This document shows positions 8,821 through 17,252 of a DNA stretch of 64,000 nucleotides, piece after piece (the first letter of the stretch is position 1; every line of letters starts with the position of its first letter). Under the pieces are notes generated by a model, which made no database searches, had not been told where the DNA came from, and was given only the letters and a program-made list of their open reading frames with translations. Where the stretch lies: the NCBI RefSeq assembly GCF_001029435.1, contig NZ_LDOV01000010.1, positions 593,097 to 657,096 of the forward strand. Reading direction: 5' to 3'. A program made the translations under genes and the position numbers. Origin of the DNA: Photobacterium aphoticum (GTDB taxonomy: Bacteria; Pseudomonadota; Gammaproteobacteria; Enterobacterales; Vibrionaceae).

Positions 8821-9150
8821 CTACTCCCACATCACGTATTCATCCGCAGCTTGGGCGGCCTTCAGCATGGCAATCAATGGGATGGCACGGGTGTGCAGGC
8901 TGACAGCGGGTTCAACATCCAACTCATTGACCTCATCCAACTCCTCTGACACCAGATGCTCAAAGGCCTGCTCATCGAGATGAATTTTTTCAGTCGCTAA
9001 GGTTAATTTGGATAAGGCGGTAGGAATGTCTTCAGGTTCAATCGCACCGGGAACCTGTTCGGGATACCCCATCATACGTAACATCTGATGGGCCACATCA
9101 CCAAACATCATAATATCGGCACTGGATTTACTTTTAAACGTCACTAACAT
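8821..9150 (-). CDS. DUF1840 domain-containing protein
   Basis: A 109-residue soluble protein that matches the DUF1840 pattern: LVTFKSKSSADIMMFGDVAHQMLRMMG at the N-terminus and HTRAIPLIAMLKAA near the C-terminus. The family is widespread in proteobacteria and has no known function. GAGGG lies seven bases before the ATG. Acidic central region, no membrane segment. Convergent with the DJ-1/PfpI gene. Confidence 0.85.
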   Translation of the reverse strand: MLVTFKSKSSADIMMFGDVAHQMLRMMGYPEQVPGAIEPEDIPTALSKLTLATEKIHLDEQAFEHLVSEELDEVNELDVEPAVSLHTRAIPLIAMLKAAQAADEYVMWE

Positions 9151-9257
9151 GGGATGCCCTCATTACATGCATTCACTCAGAAAACGGGATGCTCAAATCT
9201 GGCTATAAGTGTGAGTGTAATAAGGGCAATTGGCAATTTACGTCGACGAAATGTAAG

Positions 9258-9842
9258 TTACCGAACTTGTTTGTTCACTGCGGTTTGATGATGCTTATCT
9301 TTTAGCGCGTAAAGGTAACCCAACACGCCGCCGGACAGCCCTCCAAAGATGTGTCCTTCATAGCTCACGCCTTCATGCAATGGGAAGAGTCCCCACACAA
9401 ATGAGCCATATAAAAACATCACTATAATCGCAATCACAATGGATTTAAGGCTGCGGTACATAATGGCGTACACCAGCAAATAGCCCCACAATCCATAAAT
9501 GATCCCGCTGAGTCCGATATGGTAGCTTTCTCGTCCCATGATCCAGGTACCCAAGCTGCTACCCGCCCAACACAGCGCAAAAATAGCAAAGAAGCGTGAG
9601 AGACCGGAACGCGACACCAAAAAGGCCAGAACCGAAAAGGACATCATGTTACTGATCAAATGCCCCCACGATCCATGAATAAAGGGGTGTGTCAGTATCC
9701 CGATTAAATGATCATAACTGCGTGGCACTAACCCATAACGCGTGAGGTAACCATGTGTCAGCACGTTCACCACATGCACCACCACACAAATACCGACGAT
9801 GGCACCAATCACACGTATTGCATTGCCGATACGCTTTTCCAT
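9258..9842 (-). CDS. rhomboid family intramembrane serine protease
   Basis: Cleaves transmembrane substrates inside the inner membrane. The 194-residue core has six hydrophobic segments. The catalytic Ser112 lies in GLSG, the catalytic His164 in YEGHIFGG, and an HLISN motif at 61-65 supplies oxyanion-hole residues. I chose the ATG at 9842 because AGGAGGTG precedes it at ideal spacing; the frame is open to 9875. The sequence is short and close to the minimal rhomboid fold. Nothing nearby identifies a substrate. The lipoprotein gene upstream on the same strand ends 84 bases earlier. Confidence 0.88.
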   Translation of the reverse strand: MEKRIGNAIRVIGAIVGICVVVHVVNVLTHGYLTRYGLVPRSYDHLIGILTHPFIHGSWGHLISNMMSFSVLAFLVSRSGLSRFFAIFALCWAGSSLGTWIMGRESYHIGLSGIIYGLWGYLLVYAIMYRSLKSIVIAIIVMFLYGSFVWGLFPLHEGVSYEGHIFGGLSGGVLGYLYALKDKHHQTAVNKQVR

Positions 9843-9926
9843 ATTCACCTCCTTGTGCACAATCTGGCAATACATTACACGTCATAGGCTTAGACGAAAA
9901 TACTCATCACGCCATTACACAAAATC

Positions 9927-10415
9927 TTATTGGGCTTTTTGGAAACCCAGCGCCTCAGCACTGAGCTGCCATTCCGCACTGTTCACCGATGAGATAGGTT
10001 CAAGAGTATGGATAATGCTGGCAGGATCCCCACCGGTACACGTGGTGCCATTTAGCTCCATCACGGCGCTAAACAGTGGCTGCTGGCCATTGTCACTCAC
10101 ACACCACTCCCCTTTCATTTCACCGCTTTTTAGGCGACACACTTTACTGATCAGTGCCTGATACTCCTCAACGGAGCCTTTGTCGCTGTCGAGGCACCAC
10201 AAACGTTCGTAATGTATGTAACCGTCTTTGGGGTGATACACCTTAGCCGGTATCACAGCGGTAAAATCCAGCAACCCGCCACGTGTTGCCTTCACATATT
10301 CTTCAGAAATCGTTGCGATGTCCTCACCCAAAACCGGTTCAGGTTTGGAATAAAAACTGCTGATACATGCCACCAGCAAAGAACACATCATCACTACCAC
10401 CCAATGTCGGCCCAT
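9927..10415 (-). CDS. hypothetical lipoprotein
   Basis: Unrecognised 162-residue protein. A hydrophobic N-terminus ends in a lipobox (SLLVACIS, Cys near 17), so it is probably lipid-anchored. The mature part has four further Cys residues (LWCLDS, KVCRL, EWCVS, TTCTGG) that could form two disulfides in the periplasm. Start at ATG 10415 with AGG five bases away; GTG at 10421 is the alternative. It precedes the rhomboid gene on the same strand and could be cotranscribed. Confidence 0.65.
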   Translation of the reverse strand: MGRHWVVVMMCSLLVACISSFYSKPEPVLGEDIATISEEYVKATRGGLLDFTAVIPAKVYHPKDGYIHYERLWCLDSDKGSVEEYQALISKVCRLKSGEMKGEWCVSDNGQQPLFSAVMELNGTTCTGGDPASIIHTLEPISSVNSAEWQLSAEALGFQKAQ

Positions 10416-10650
10416 AACCACCTACCGCCCAACTGTTATTCATCCATATATTTCCCCCGAAACACGCCTTCCCTGTATGGCGTTTTTAACGGGTACTCCT
10501 TTAAGCATAGTGGTTTATAGGCACGCTCACCGCTCTGACTCTCTACTTAGGATGTAACAACTGCGCAGTGCCATATATTCGCAAAAGGCATACAAATCCA
10601 CTACCTTTTATTTAATCAGGTCAATTGTCTATTACGGTCTTCGGTCGCCT

Positions 10651-10872
10651 ATGGAATTCACCCCATCATCACGATTACTCATTGCCGACACCGCACCCAT
10701 TCTCGAGGCTTTTCTCGACAATGGCTTGCATCGTGATTTCGCAATTTACTGTCAGTTTCCATGCCATGAGACGCTGCGTCAGAAAGCAGAACAAGCACAC
10801 CCTTTGTCTATTGAATTTAACGACGGCATGAAGATCACCAGTCCAACGACGATCACCTGTCTGAAAGAGTGA
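10651..10872 (+). CDS. hypothetical small protein
   Basis: Possible 73-residue soluble protein, moderately acidic, with two Cys residues near 34 and 38 (YCQFPC) and one near the end. Composition looks protein-like (hydrophobic residues spaced as in a folded domain), but no ribosome site is visible before the ATG. It ends 38 bases before the DUF4136 lipoprotein gene. Could be a real conserved small gene or a chance frame. Confidence 0.4.
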   Translation: MEFTPSSRLLIADTAPILEAFLDNGLHRDFAIYCQFPCHETLRQKAEQAHPLSIEFNDGMKITSPTTITCLKE

Positions 10873-10909
10873 GCAAGCAAAAGATAAACCCGCAACAAGG
10901 AATCTCCCC

Positions 10910-11458
10910 ATGCGCCTACCTGTTGTTCTTATTGCGTTAAGTAGTGTATTAGCGGCATGCAGTTCTGATGTGGCCACCGACTATAGCCAGAGCACCAATT
11001 ACAGTGCATTCAAAACCTACCAATTTGCTCCCAGCCAGCCTCATACCGCAACCACGCTGGATGCGGGTCGAGTCGAACAGGCCATTGCCAGTGAGTTATA
11101 CCAGAAAGGATTGAGTGAGGCCTCGGCGGGCGCTGATTTGACCGTTCGTCACTCCATTATCGAACAACGTGACTACCGTTCTTACGGTACATCCTTTGGT
11201 TTTGGTTACGGTTACCGAAGCTGGGGGATGGCCTATAGTGCACCGATGGATTTTGAAGAATACCGTTATGGCAAGTTAGTAGTTGAACTGATCGATAATG
11301 CCAATAACCAGATTGTTTGGCGGGCGATTTCACGGAAAAAACTGACGGAATCCATGAGTACGAATTCTCGTCGTCAATTCATTGATGGGCAGATTCATGA
11401 AATGTTCAAGGAATACCCACCCAATCAGGTAACGGCAAGCAGTACCAGCAGCTACTAG
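10910..11458 (+). CDS. DUF4136 domain-containing lipoprotein
   Basis: A 182-residue lipoprotein. The signal ends in the lipobox VLAACSS (Cys17), then the DUF4136 fold follows: NYSAFKTYQFAP near 30, an LTVRHSIIEQRDYR strand near 82, a Tyr/Gly-rich GFGYGYRSWG loop, and KLVVELIDNANNQIVWRAIS near 125. Family members are periplasmic lipoproteins of unknown function. AAGGAATCTCCCC precedes the ATG. It faces aroG across a strong bidirectional hairpin. Confidence 0.85.
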   Translation: MRLPVVLIALSSVLAACSSDVATDYSQSTNYSAFKTYQFAPSQPHTATTLDAGRVEQAIASELYQKGLSEASAGADLTVRHSIIEQRDYRSYGTSFGFGYGYRSWGMAYSAPMDFEEYRYGKLVVELIDNANNQIVWRAISRKKLTESMSTNSRRQFIDGQIHEMFKEYPPNQVTASSTSSY

Positions 11459-11533
11459 CAACCGTTATTCCCGGTAAAGCGGTATGATCACCAATAGAGC
11501 AAGTCCCCAAAGTGGCTCTCAAAGACAAGATCA

Positions 11534-11560
11534 AAAAAGCCTGACAGTGTCAGGCTTTTT
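11534..11560. terminator. bidirectional terminator between DUF4136 gene and aroG
   Basis: Twelve-base stem AAAAAGCCTGAC / GTCAGGCTTTTT with a three-base loop. T-runs on both strands make it usable from either direction. Confidence 0.9.
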
Positions 11561-11594
11561 ATGGTGTGACAGGCTTTGTCGCACTACGGAAAGA

Positions 11595-12650
11595 TTATCC
11601 GTTCTGACGACGCGTCTTCACATTATCAGCTAACTGTCGCAGTACGTTTTCCGTATCTGCCCAGCCGATACACGCATCGGTAATACTTTGACCGTACGTT
11701 GGTGTCTGACCTTCTACGATGTCCTGACGGCCTTCAACCAGATGGCTTTCAATCATCACACCGAAAATGGCTTTATTACCTGCTGCAATCTGCTGACCGA
11801 CATCTTCTGCCACCAGCATCTGACGCTGGTACTGTTTCAGGCTATTGGCATGACTGAAGTCAATCATGACCTTTTGACGCAACCCTGCACTTGCCAGCTG
11901 ATCCGTAATACCCGCAACATGCTCTTGGCTGTAGTTTGGCTCTTTACCGCCACGCAAAATGATGTGGCAATCTTCATTACCGGCTGTTGAAACAATCGCA
12001 GAATGACCAAACTTCGTCACAGACAGGAAATGGTGTGGCGCACTGGATGAACCAATCGCATCGGTCGCGATTTTAATGTTGCCGTCTGTGCCGTTTTTAA
12101 AACCAACCGGACAAGACAGACCGGAAGCCAATTCACGGTGAACTTGCGATTCTGTGGTACGGGCACCAATCGCGCCCCAGCTGATCAAGTCACCCATGTA
12201 CTGTGGCGTGATCATATCCAAGAACTCACCAGCTGTCGGGACACCGGCATCGGTAATATCCAATAACAACTTACGGCCAATGCGCAAACCGTCATTCAAT
12301 TTAAAGCTGTTATCCATGTACGGATCGTTGATCAGCCCTTTCCAGCCTACCGTAGTACGCGGCTTTTCAAAGTACACACGCATGACGACTTCTAGCTCAC
12401 CCTTAAGTTCATCTCGCAGTGATTTGAGTTTTTTGCCGTATTCCAATGCCGCGACAGGATCGTGGATTGAACATGGGCCAACAATCACTAGCAGGCGATC
12501 ATCTTCATCGTTAAGAATTTTATGAATCGCCTGACGCGCCTGATAAACCGTTTTAGAAGCGACTTCCGTCGCCGGGAAACGCTCTAGTACAGCCACAGGT
12601 GGGAGCAGTTCTTTAATTTCGCGAATACGCACATCATCGGTTTTGTACAT
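11595..12650 (-). CDS. aroG: 3-deoxy-7-phosphoheptulonate synthase (DAHP synthase, class I)
   Basis: Condenses phosphoenolpyruvate with erythrose 4-phosphate, the first step of the shikimate pathway. The 351-residue product aligns almost residue for residue with E. coli AroG (350): GPCSIHDPVAA, EKPRTTVGWKG, WGAIGARTTESQ, SGLSCPVGFKNGTDG and IDFSHAN are all intact. The start at ATG 12650 has GGAAG upstream; the frame is open further to 12716. Which aromatic amino acid inhibits it cannot be read with certainty. A TyrR-box candidate lies 86 bases upstream. Confidence 0.95.
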   Translation of the reverse strand: MYKTDDVRIREIKELLPPVAVLERFPATEVASKTVYQARQAIHKILNDEDDRLLVIVGPCSIHDPVAALEYGKKLKSLRDELKGELEVVMRVYFEKPRTTVGWKGLINDPYMDNSFKLNDGLRIGRKLLLDITDAGVPTAGEFLDMITPQYMGDLISWGAIGARTTESQVHRELASGLSCPVGFKNGTDGNIKIATDAIGSSSAPHHFLSVTKFGHSAIVSTAGNEDCHIILRGGKEPNYSQEHVAGITDQLASAGLRQKVMIDFSHANSLKQYQRQMLVAEDVGQQIAAGNKAIFGVMIESHLVEGRQDIVEGQTPTYGQSITDACIGWADTENVLRQLADNVKTRRQNG

Positions 12651-13016
12651 GGTTACTTCCTGAATCAACTCTGTTAGCCGTAAATCTGACTCAATAAACC
12701 TCACCGTTAAACTCACGCTGTAAAAAAGCGCAAGGCGTAAATAATGGTTTACAAGAATTTTTTACAGTAATTTCTACATCCAATTGACTTTAACTTATCT
12801 TCATTCTATGACCAGTGCAAACACTAATTCGTCGAATGTCACATTTTTTTCATTCTAGTCCTCATTTTCCCTATCCAGCCCATAAATTAGACGATTTGAT
12901 CATTCCCTGTTGAATAATTCATGCTAAATACTGATTAATAGAACATTACTTTGAAATCTTTCTTTCAAAGCAATAACATAAGTTCAATAATTTTTCGTGC
13001 CACCAAGGTTAATCAC
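12651..13016. other. divergent intergenic region, aroG / amino acid ABC operon
   Basis: A 366-base AT-rich gap between divergent genes, so it must carry promoters for both. The only recognisable site is the TyrR-box candidate at 12736-12753. The half nearer the transporter gene contains AT-rich tracts suited to a promoter, but I cannot fix -35/-10 elements with confidence. Confidence 0.6.
12736..12753. promoter_or_regulatory. candidate TyrR box upstream of aroG
   Basis: CGTAAATAATGGTTTACA matches the TyrR consensus TGTAAA-N6-TTTACA at 11 of 12 defined positions. It sits 86 bases before the aroG start. A degenerate second copy (TGTAAA followed by TTGTAA in minus orientation) lies immediately beside it at about 12751-12768, resembling the paired strong/weak boxes of TyrR promoters. 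Confidence 0.6.
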
Positions 13017-13754
13017 ATGGCTGAAGATGCGGTCATTGCATTTCGCAATATTGATAAATGGTATGGAGATTTCCATGCGCTTAAAAATATTAACCTCACG
13101 GTCACGCGTGGTGAAAAACTGGTTGTGTGTGGGCCATCCGGTTCCGGTAAATCCACATTAATCCGCTGTATCAATGGATTGGAAAAGTTCGACCAAGGCA
13201 CGCTTACTGTCGCGGGCCACCCACTGGATAAACGCCACCTGCACGGTATTCGCGGCAAAGTGGGGATGGTGTTCCAACACTTCCATTTATTCCCGCATAT
13301 GACAGTACGCGAGAACCTGACTCTCGCTCCCCGTCGCACGCTGAAACTGTCTGCCAAAGAAGCGGATGCTTTAGCGATGGAATACCTGGAACGCGTTCAC
13401 ATTGCCCATCAAGCCGATAAGTACCCCGCGCAACTTTCTGGCGGCCAACAACAACGTGTCGCTATCGCCCGCTCTTTGTGTATGAAGCCCGACATTTTGC
13501 TGTTTGATGAGCCGACATCCGCACTCGATCCCGAGATGATCCGCGAAGTACTCGACGTGATGAAAAACCTGGCGCATGAAGGGATGACCATGGTGTGTGT
13601 GACGCACGAAATGGGCTTCGCCCGTCAGGTCGCCGATCGTGTCGTGTTTATGGATGAAGGGGAAATCATTGAAGTGGCGCCACCTGCACAATTGTTCGAT
13701 AGCCCGCAACACCCGCGTACACAGCAATTCTTGCAACAAATTTTAAGTTACTGA
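13017..13754 (+). CDS. polar amino acid ABC transporter ATP-binding protein
   Basis: Cytoplasmic ATPase of an amino acid importer (GlnQ/GltL/AapP type), 245 residues. Walker [10 protein letters not shown] near 37, Q-loop [11 protein letters not shown], signature [15 protein letters not shown], Walker [15 protein letters not shown] and H-loop VTHEMGFAR are all intact. Start at ATG 13017 with AAGG upstream; the open frame begins at 12951 but without a ribosome site. First gene of a four-gene unit: ATPase, permease, binding protein, permease. Confidence 0.92.
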   Translation: MAEDAVIAFRNIDKWYGDFHALKNINLTVTRGEKLVVCGPSGSGKSTLIRCINGLEKFDQGTLTVAGHPLDKRHLHGIRGKVGMVFQHFHLFPHMTVRENLTLAPRRTLKLSAKEADALAMEYLERVHIAHQADKYPAQLSGGQQQRVAIARSLCMKPDILLFDEPTSALDPEMIREVLDVMKNLAHEGMTMVCVTHEMGFARQVADRVVFMDEGEIIEVAPPAQLFDSPQHPRTQQFLQQILSY

Positions 13755-13768
13755 GTGCGGGAGAAAAC

Positions 13769-14593
13769 ATGCATCAATCCCCCACCACATCTCATACACA
13801 CACTGCATTTCGCATCGTAAAACCTGTTTTGTCAGGCTTGGTGCAAATCGCCATTGTCGCGGGCGCCTTGTATTGGTTATTACAGAGCGGTGCTGAAGCG
13901 ATGAACTATCGCTGGCAATGGTATCGCATTCCGCAATACCTCTGGTTTGTCGAAGACGGTGAATGGTTCCCTGCCGAATTACTGGAAGGATTACGCGTCA
14001 CGCTGGAAATTTCCGCTGTCAGTTTGCTCTGCACCTTGGCTATCGGTTTGATCACGGCGTTGCTTCGCCTGTCCGATTCCATTGTCGGGCGTGCTCTCGC
14101 GCGCGGTTACATTGAGCTGATCCGTAATACCCCGCTGCTCGTCCAAATCTACCTGCTGTATTTTGTCTTTGGCCCTATGCTGGGCTTAGAGCGCTTTACC
14201 ACAGCGGTATTGGCATTGTCTCTGTTTCAAGGTGCCTATACCGCCGAGATCTTCCGAGCCGGTTTAAACAGTATCGATCGTGGACAGTTTGAAGCGAGTG
14301 ACAGCTTAGGACTCAGCACGTTCGACAAATACCGCTTCGTGATTTTGCCACAAGTGGTCCGTCGCATTTTGCCCCCACTGACAAACGAAGCCGTCTCACT
14401 GGTTAAAAACTCTTCCATTGTCAGCGTCATGGCCATTTTTGACCTGACCACTGAAGGGCGAAATATCGTCGCCGACACCGCCATGCCCTTTGAAGTGTGG
14501 TTCACCGTGGCGGCCATCTATTTGTGTGTCACCCTTGCGTTATCCGGTTTAGCCGCGTGGCTTGCTCACCGTTTTGCGACTCAACCTCATTAA
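13769..14593 (+). CDS. polar amino acid ABC transporter permease 1
   Basis: Inner-membrane permease of the HisM/BPD family, 274 residues, with one N-terminal and about five core transmembrane segments. The ATPase-contacting EAA loop reads EASDSLGLSTFDKYRFVILPQ starting near residue 173, and the IELIRNTPLLVQ motif is typical of polar amino acid permeases. GGGAG precedes the ATG. It is 14 bases from the ATPase stop, so the genes are cotranscribed. Confidence 0.9.
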   Translation: MHQSPTTSHTHTAFRIVKPVLSGLVQIAIVAGALYWLLQSGAEAMNYRWQWYRIPQYLWFVEDGEWFPAELLEGLRVTLEISAVSLLCTLAIGLITALLRLSDSIVGRALARGYIELIRNTPLLVQIYLLYFVFGPMLGLERFTTAVLALSLFQGAYTAEIFRAGLNSIDRGQFEASDSLGLSTFDKYRFVILPQVVRRILPPLTNEAVSLVKNSSIVSVMAIFDLTTEGRNIVADTAMPFEVWFTVAAIYLCVTLALSGLAAWLAHRFATQPH

Positions 14594-14701
14594 GCATGCC
14601 ATAGAAAATGGCAATTAACCGTACCATCGCACGTATTACAACAACATTTATATGGCCGCATTACGTGGCTGACTTTTTTAAAATCACAGGAGAATGGAAG
14701 C

Positions 14702-15511
14702 ATGAAACGTCTTTTTTCTGCCTTTTTAGCCATGGCAATCCTCGCCACGGCCACCATCGCGCAAGCGGCTGAGAAATCTACCCTAACCGAAATTAAAGAG
14801 CGTGGCACCTTACGTGTCGGCTTATCGACTTTTGTACCTTGGGCCATGCGTGACAAACAAGGCGAATTGGTCGGCTTTGAAGTCGATGTCGCGCGCCGTT
14901 TAGCCAGCGATGCCGGTTTGAAAGTTGAATTCATCCCAACCGCTTGGGACGGCATTATTCCTGCCCTGCTTGCAGGCAAATTTGATGTGATCATTGGCGG
15001 TCTGTCTATTACGCCAGAGCGCAACCTCAGCGTACTGTTTACTGCACCGTATGCCCATTCTGGTGTGCAATTAGCGGCTAACAAAGAAATGGCTGGCGAT
15101 AAAGCCACCATTGCTGATTACAACAAACGCAGCGTCACACTGGCGGTTCGCCGTGGTGCCTTTACGGTACAAACGGCGAAGAAATACTTCCCGAAAGCCA
15201 AACTGCGCCAGTTTGATGATGAAGCACAAGCCTTCCAGGAAGTGCTCAACGGTAATGCGCACGCGGTACTGGCGTCATCACCGAAACCAGAGCAAATGAC
15301 GATCACGTACAAAGACAAATTGTACTTGCCGTTTACTGAGCGCCTGAGCCGCGGATCTGAAGCTTTTGCGATTCGTCAGGGCGAATTTGATTTGCTGAAC
15401 TTCTTCAACAACTGGATCCTACTACGCACCGAAGACGGTTGGCTGAAAGAGCGTCACGATTACTGGTTCACTACTCTGGATTGGCAGAACCAAGTAGCAG
15501 AAGGACAATAA
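14702..15511 (+). CDS. polar amino acid ABC transporter substrate-binding protein
   Basis: Periplasmic binding protein of the SBP_bac_3 family, 269 residues. Signal peptide 1-22 (cleavage after AQA), then TLRVGLSTFVPWAM, GFEVDVARRLA and ALLAGKFDVIIGGLSITPER, the standard ligand-pocket sequences. An Arg in the SITPER segment binds the amino acid carboxylate in relatives. The exact amino acid cannot be read. GGAGAA lies upstream of the ATG. A 107-base spacer with a TGCCAT-AGAAA-ATGGCA hairpin (14597-14613) separates it from permease 1. Confidence 0.9.
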   Translation: MKRLFSAFLAMAILATATIAQAAEKSTLTEIKERGTLRVGLSTFVPWAMRDKQGELVGFEVDVARRLASDAGLKVEFIPTAWDGIIPALLAGKFDVIIGGLSITPERNLSVLFTAPYAHSGVQLAANKEMAGDKATIADYNKRSVTLAVRRGAFTVQTAKKYFPKAKLRQFDDEAQAFQEVLNGNAHAVLASSPKPEQMTITYKDKLYLPFTERLSRGSEAFAIRQGEFDLLNFFNNWILLRTEDGWLKERHDYWFTTLDWQNQVAEGQ

Positions 15512-15514
15512 GTC

Positions 15515-16441
15515 TTGGCGCACGTGGACTCTCAAACACACACGCAAACCGTGTCGAGGAAACCTGCCTCGACACGTTGGCGTCTTAACACGTTAGACGG
15601 CATCCTGCTGGTGATTATTGCGGGGTTTGCCGTCTGGCTCTATGCCCGTTCGGCCGTCGGTATCCATTATCAATGGCACTGGGAAAAAGCGTTTAGCCTG
15701 ATCTTCAGTCAAGGGGCCAACGGTGAATTGCCCTACTTCTTCCAAGGATTGATTGCGACCATTCGCCTGAGCCTATGGGGAATGGTGTTTGCTGGCCTAT
15801 TGGGGTTGTGCCTGGCGCTGGCAAGGCGCTCACCATGGCAGGTTTTACGTTTGCCGGCACAGGCTTATATCCAGCTGGTACGCAACATTCCGCCACTGGT
15901 CTTTGTGTTCATCTTCTACTTTTTCATTTCCAGCCAATTGATCCCAGCACTGGGCTTAAGTGACATCCTGCGTAATCACAGTGATGCGATCAATCCGTTG
16001 CAAGCCTGGCTATTTGGCCCAGCAAAATTGTGGGAAAACCTGTTTTCAGGCGTATTATGTGTGGGACTGATCGCCGCTGCATACATTGCCGAAGTGATCC
16101 GTTCGGGGATTGACGCCATCCCTAAAGGCCAATGGGAAGCGGCCGATTCTTTAGGGCTCAGTCGTTGGGATCGCTTTCGTTTTGTGATTTTCCCACAAGC
16201 ACTGAGTGGCATTGTGCCGCCGCTTGCCGGGCAATTTATCTCACTGGTGAAAGACTCATCGATCATCTCGCTGATCTCTATTCAGGAGCTTACCTTTGTG
16301 GGAAGCGAGATCGCGAACTCATCGGGTTTGATTTTTGAAATCTGGTTGCTGGTAGGCGCAGGTTATTTGGCATTATGTCTGGTATTGTCTTTCTTGTTCA
16401 GCAAACTGGAACAACGCAGCCAGCGCCATACTGTGCGTTAA
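15515..16441 (+). CDS. polar amino acid ABC transporter permease 2
   Basis: Second HisM-type permease, 308 residues, a little longer than permease 1 because of a polar N-terminus and an insertion in the middle (DILRNHSDAINPLQAW). The EAA loop is EAADSLGLSRWDRFRFVIFPQ starting near residue 208, and YIQLVRNIPPLVF is the matching motif. The start is TTG at 15515, three bases after the previous stop, with AAGGA at proper spacing. Having two different permeases points to a heterodimeric channel. A nine-base-stem hairpin lies in the first codons. Confidence 0.88.
   Translation: MAHVDSQTHTQTVSRKPASTRWRLNTLDGILLVIIAGFAVWLYARSAVGIHYQWHWEKAFSLIFSQGANGELPYFFQGLIATIRLSLWGMVFAGLLGLCLALARRSPWQVLRLPAQAYIQLVRNIPPLVFVFIFYFFISSQLIPALGLSDILRNHSDAINPLQAWLFGPAKLWENLFSGVLCVGLIAAAYIAEVIRSGIDAIPKGQWEAADSLGLSRWDRFRFVIFPQALSGIVPPLAGQFISLVKDSSIISLISIQELTFVGSEIANSSGLIFEIWLLVGAGYLALCLVLSFLFSKLEQRSQRHTVR
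15551..15575 (+). other. hairpin inside the first codons of permease 2
   Basis: GTGTCGAGG / CCTCGACAC, a perfect nine-base stem with a seven-base loop, starts 36 bases into the permease coding region and just after the binding-protein gene. It could act as a 3' mRNA stabiliser for the upstream genes or restrict translation of the permease. Confidence 0.5.
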
Positions 16442-16470
16442 GACAGACACAAACAAGCCATTCAAACGAA

Positions 16471-16500
16471 AAACGGGAGCACTCATCGCTCCCGTTTTTA
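16471..16500. terminator. bidirectional terminator after amino acid ABC operon
   Basis: Ten-base stem AAACGGGAGC / GCTCCCGTTT with a seven-base loop and a following TTT. It also serves the convergent GNAT gene, which ends seven bases further on. Confidence 0.88.
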
Positions 16501-16507
16501 ATGGATG

Positions 16508-17041
16508 TTATTGGCTTCGCTTAATTTGGAATATCGACAGCTTACGGTTGTGCTGTTCACGATCGCCGATGTGCTCCATCCCGATCTTCTTCATGACCTG
16601 ACGGGCGGACATATTGCGGATCGCGGTAAACCCGATGATGCTGCTAAATCCCCCTTCCCTGAAGCCATACTCCAAAATCGCTTTACCGATTTCCGTCGCA
16701 TAACCTTGATGCCAATGCTCTTCGCAAATCGTCCATTCGATTTCCGCGATAGCATCATCTTCACCATAGGGATTGAGGCCAACACGACCAATAAGTGTGT
16801 GACAATCTGTCAAAATGAGCGGGCAGTTAAAATACCCCGCTTTCCATTTCCAGCCAGATTTGTTGGAGTGAAACCAATCCAGAACCGCGCGGGCTTTGTC
16901 TTCCGTCCACGGCGCTTCTTCCGTATAGGTATGCACCGATTGGTTAGACATAATTTTGTGCAGGCTAGCTAAATCACCTTCATGCCACGGTCGGACATAA
17001 AGACGAGGCGTACGAATACTCGGCGAAATATCTAGTTCCAT
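16508..17041 (-). CDS. GNAT family N-acetyltransferase, RimJ/RimL type
   Basis: Acetyltransferase of 177 residues resembling the ribosomal-protein N-acetyltransferases: TPRLYVRPWHEGD at the N-terminus, LIGRVGLNP near 83, the acetyl-CoA loop HWHQGYATEIGKAI, and NMSARQVMKKIGM near 145. Three ATG codons in a row occur at 17047, 17044 and 17041. The AGAGGG ribosome site abuts the first, so the third (17041) is the best-spaced start. Its leader contains four consecutive hairpins downstream of cobQ. Substrate unknown. Confidence 0.82.
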   Translation of the reverse strand: MELDISPSIRTPRLYVRPWHEGDLASLHKIMSNQSVHTYTEEAPWTEDKARAVLDWFHSNKSGWKWKAGYFNCPLILTDCHTLIGRVGLNPYGEDDAIAEIEWTICEEHWHQGYATEIGKAILEYGFREGGFSSIIGFTAIRNMSARQVMKKIGMEHIGDREQHNRKLSIFQIKRSQ

Positions 17042-17066
17042 CATCATCCCTCTTTTATCTGCAGAG

Positions 17067-17243
17067 CGTTGTACGCCCAAGCGGCATACAACGATCAGTG
17101 CCTGACGACAGATTGATGCGTATTATCCTTGTCAGTTTGCAGGTGCATGACCCGCAAACTTAACGATATTCACGAAGGCGCCGGATAACCGTACTAACTA
17201 GTCACAGACTTACGGTGACTCGCCTGCGGTAATGGATTTACCG
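17067..17243 (-). other. hairpin-rich leader between cobQ and the GNAT gene
   Basis: Four separate dyads lie in this gap: CGTTGTA...TACAACG with inner GCC/GGC (17067-17093), GTTTGC...GCAAAC with inner GGT/ACC (17135-17159), AGTCAC...GTGACT (17200-17220) and CGGTAA...TTACCG (17227-17243). The last may be the cobQ terminator, though no T-run follows. The others would fold in the 5' untranslated region of the GNAT message. The region does not match a cobalamin riboswitch that I can recognise. Confidence 0.45.
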
Positions 17244-17252
17244 TGATGGATA

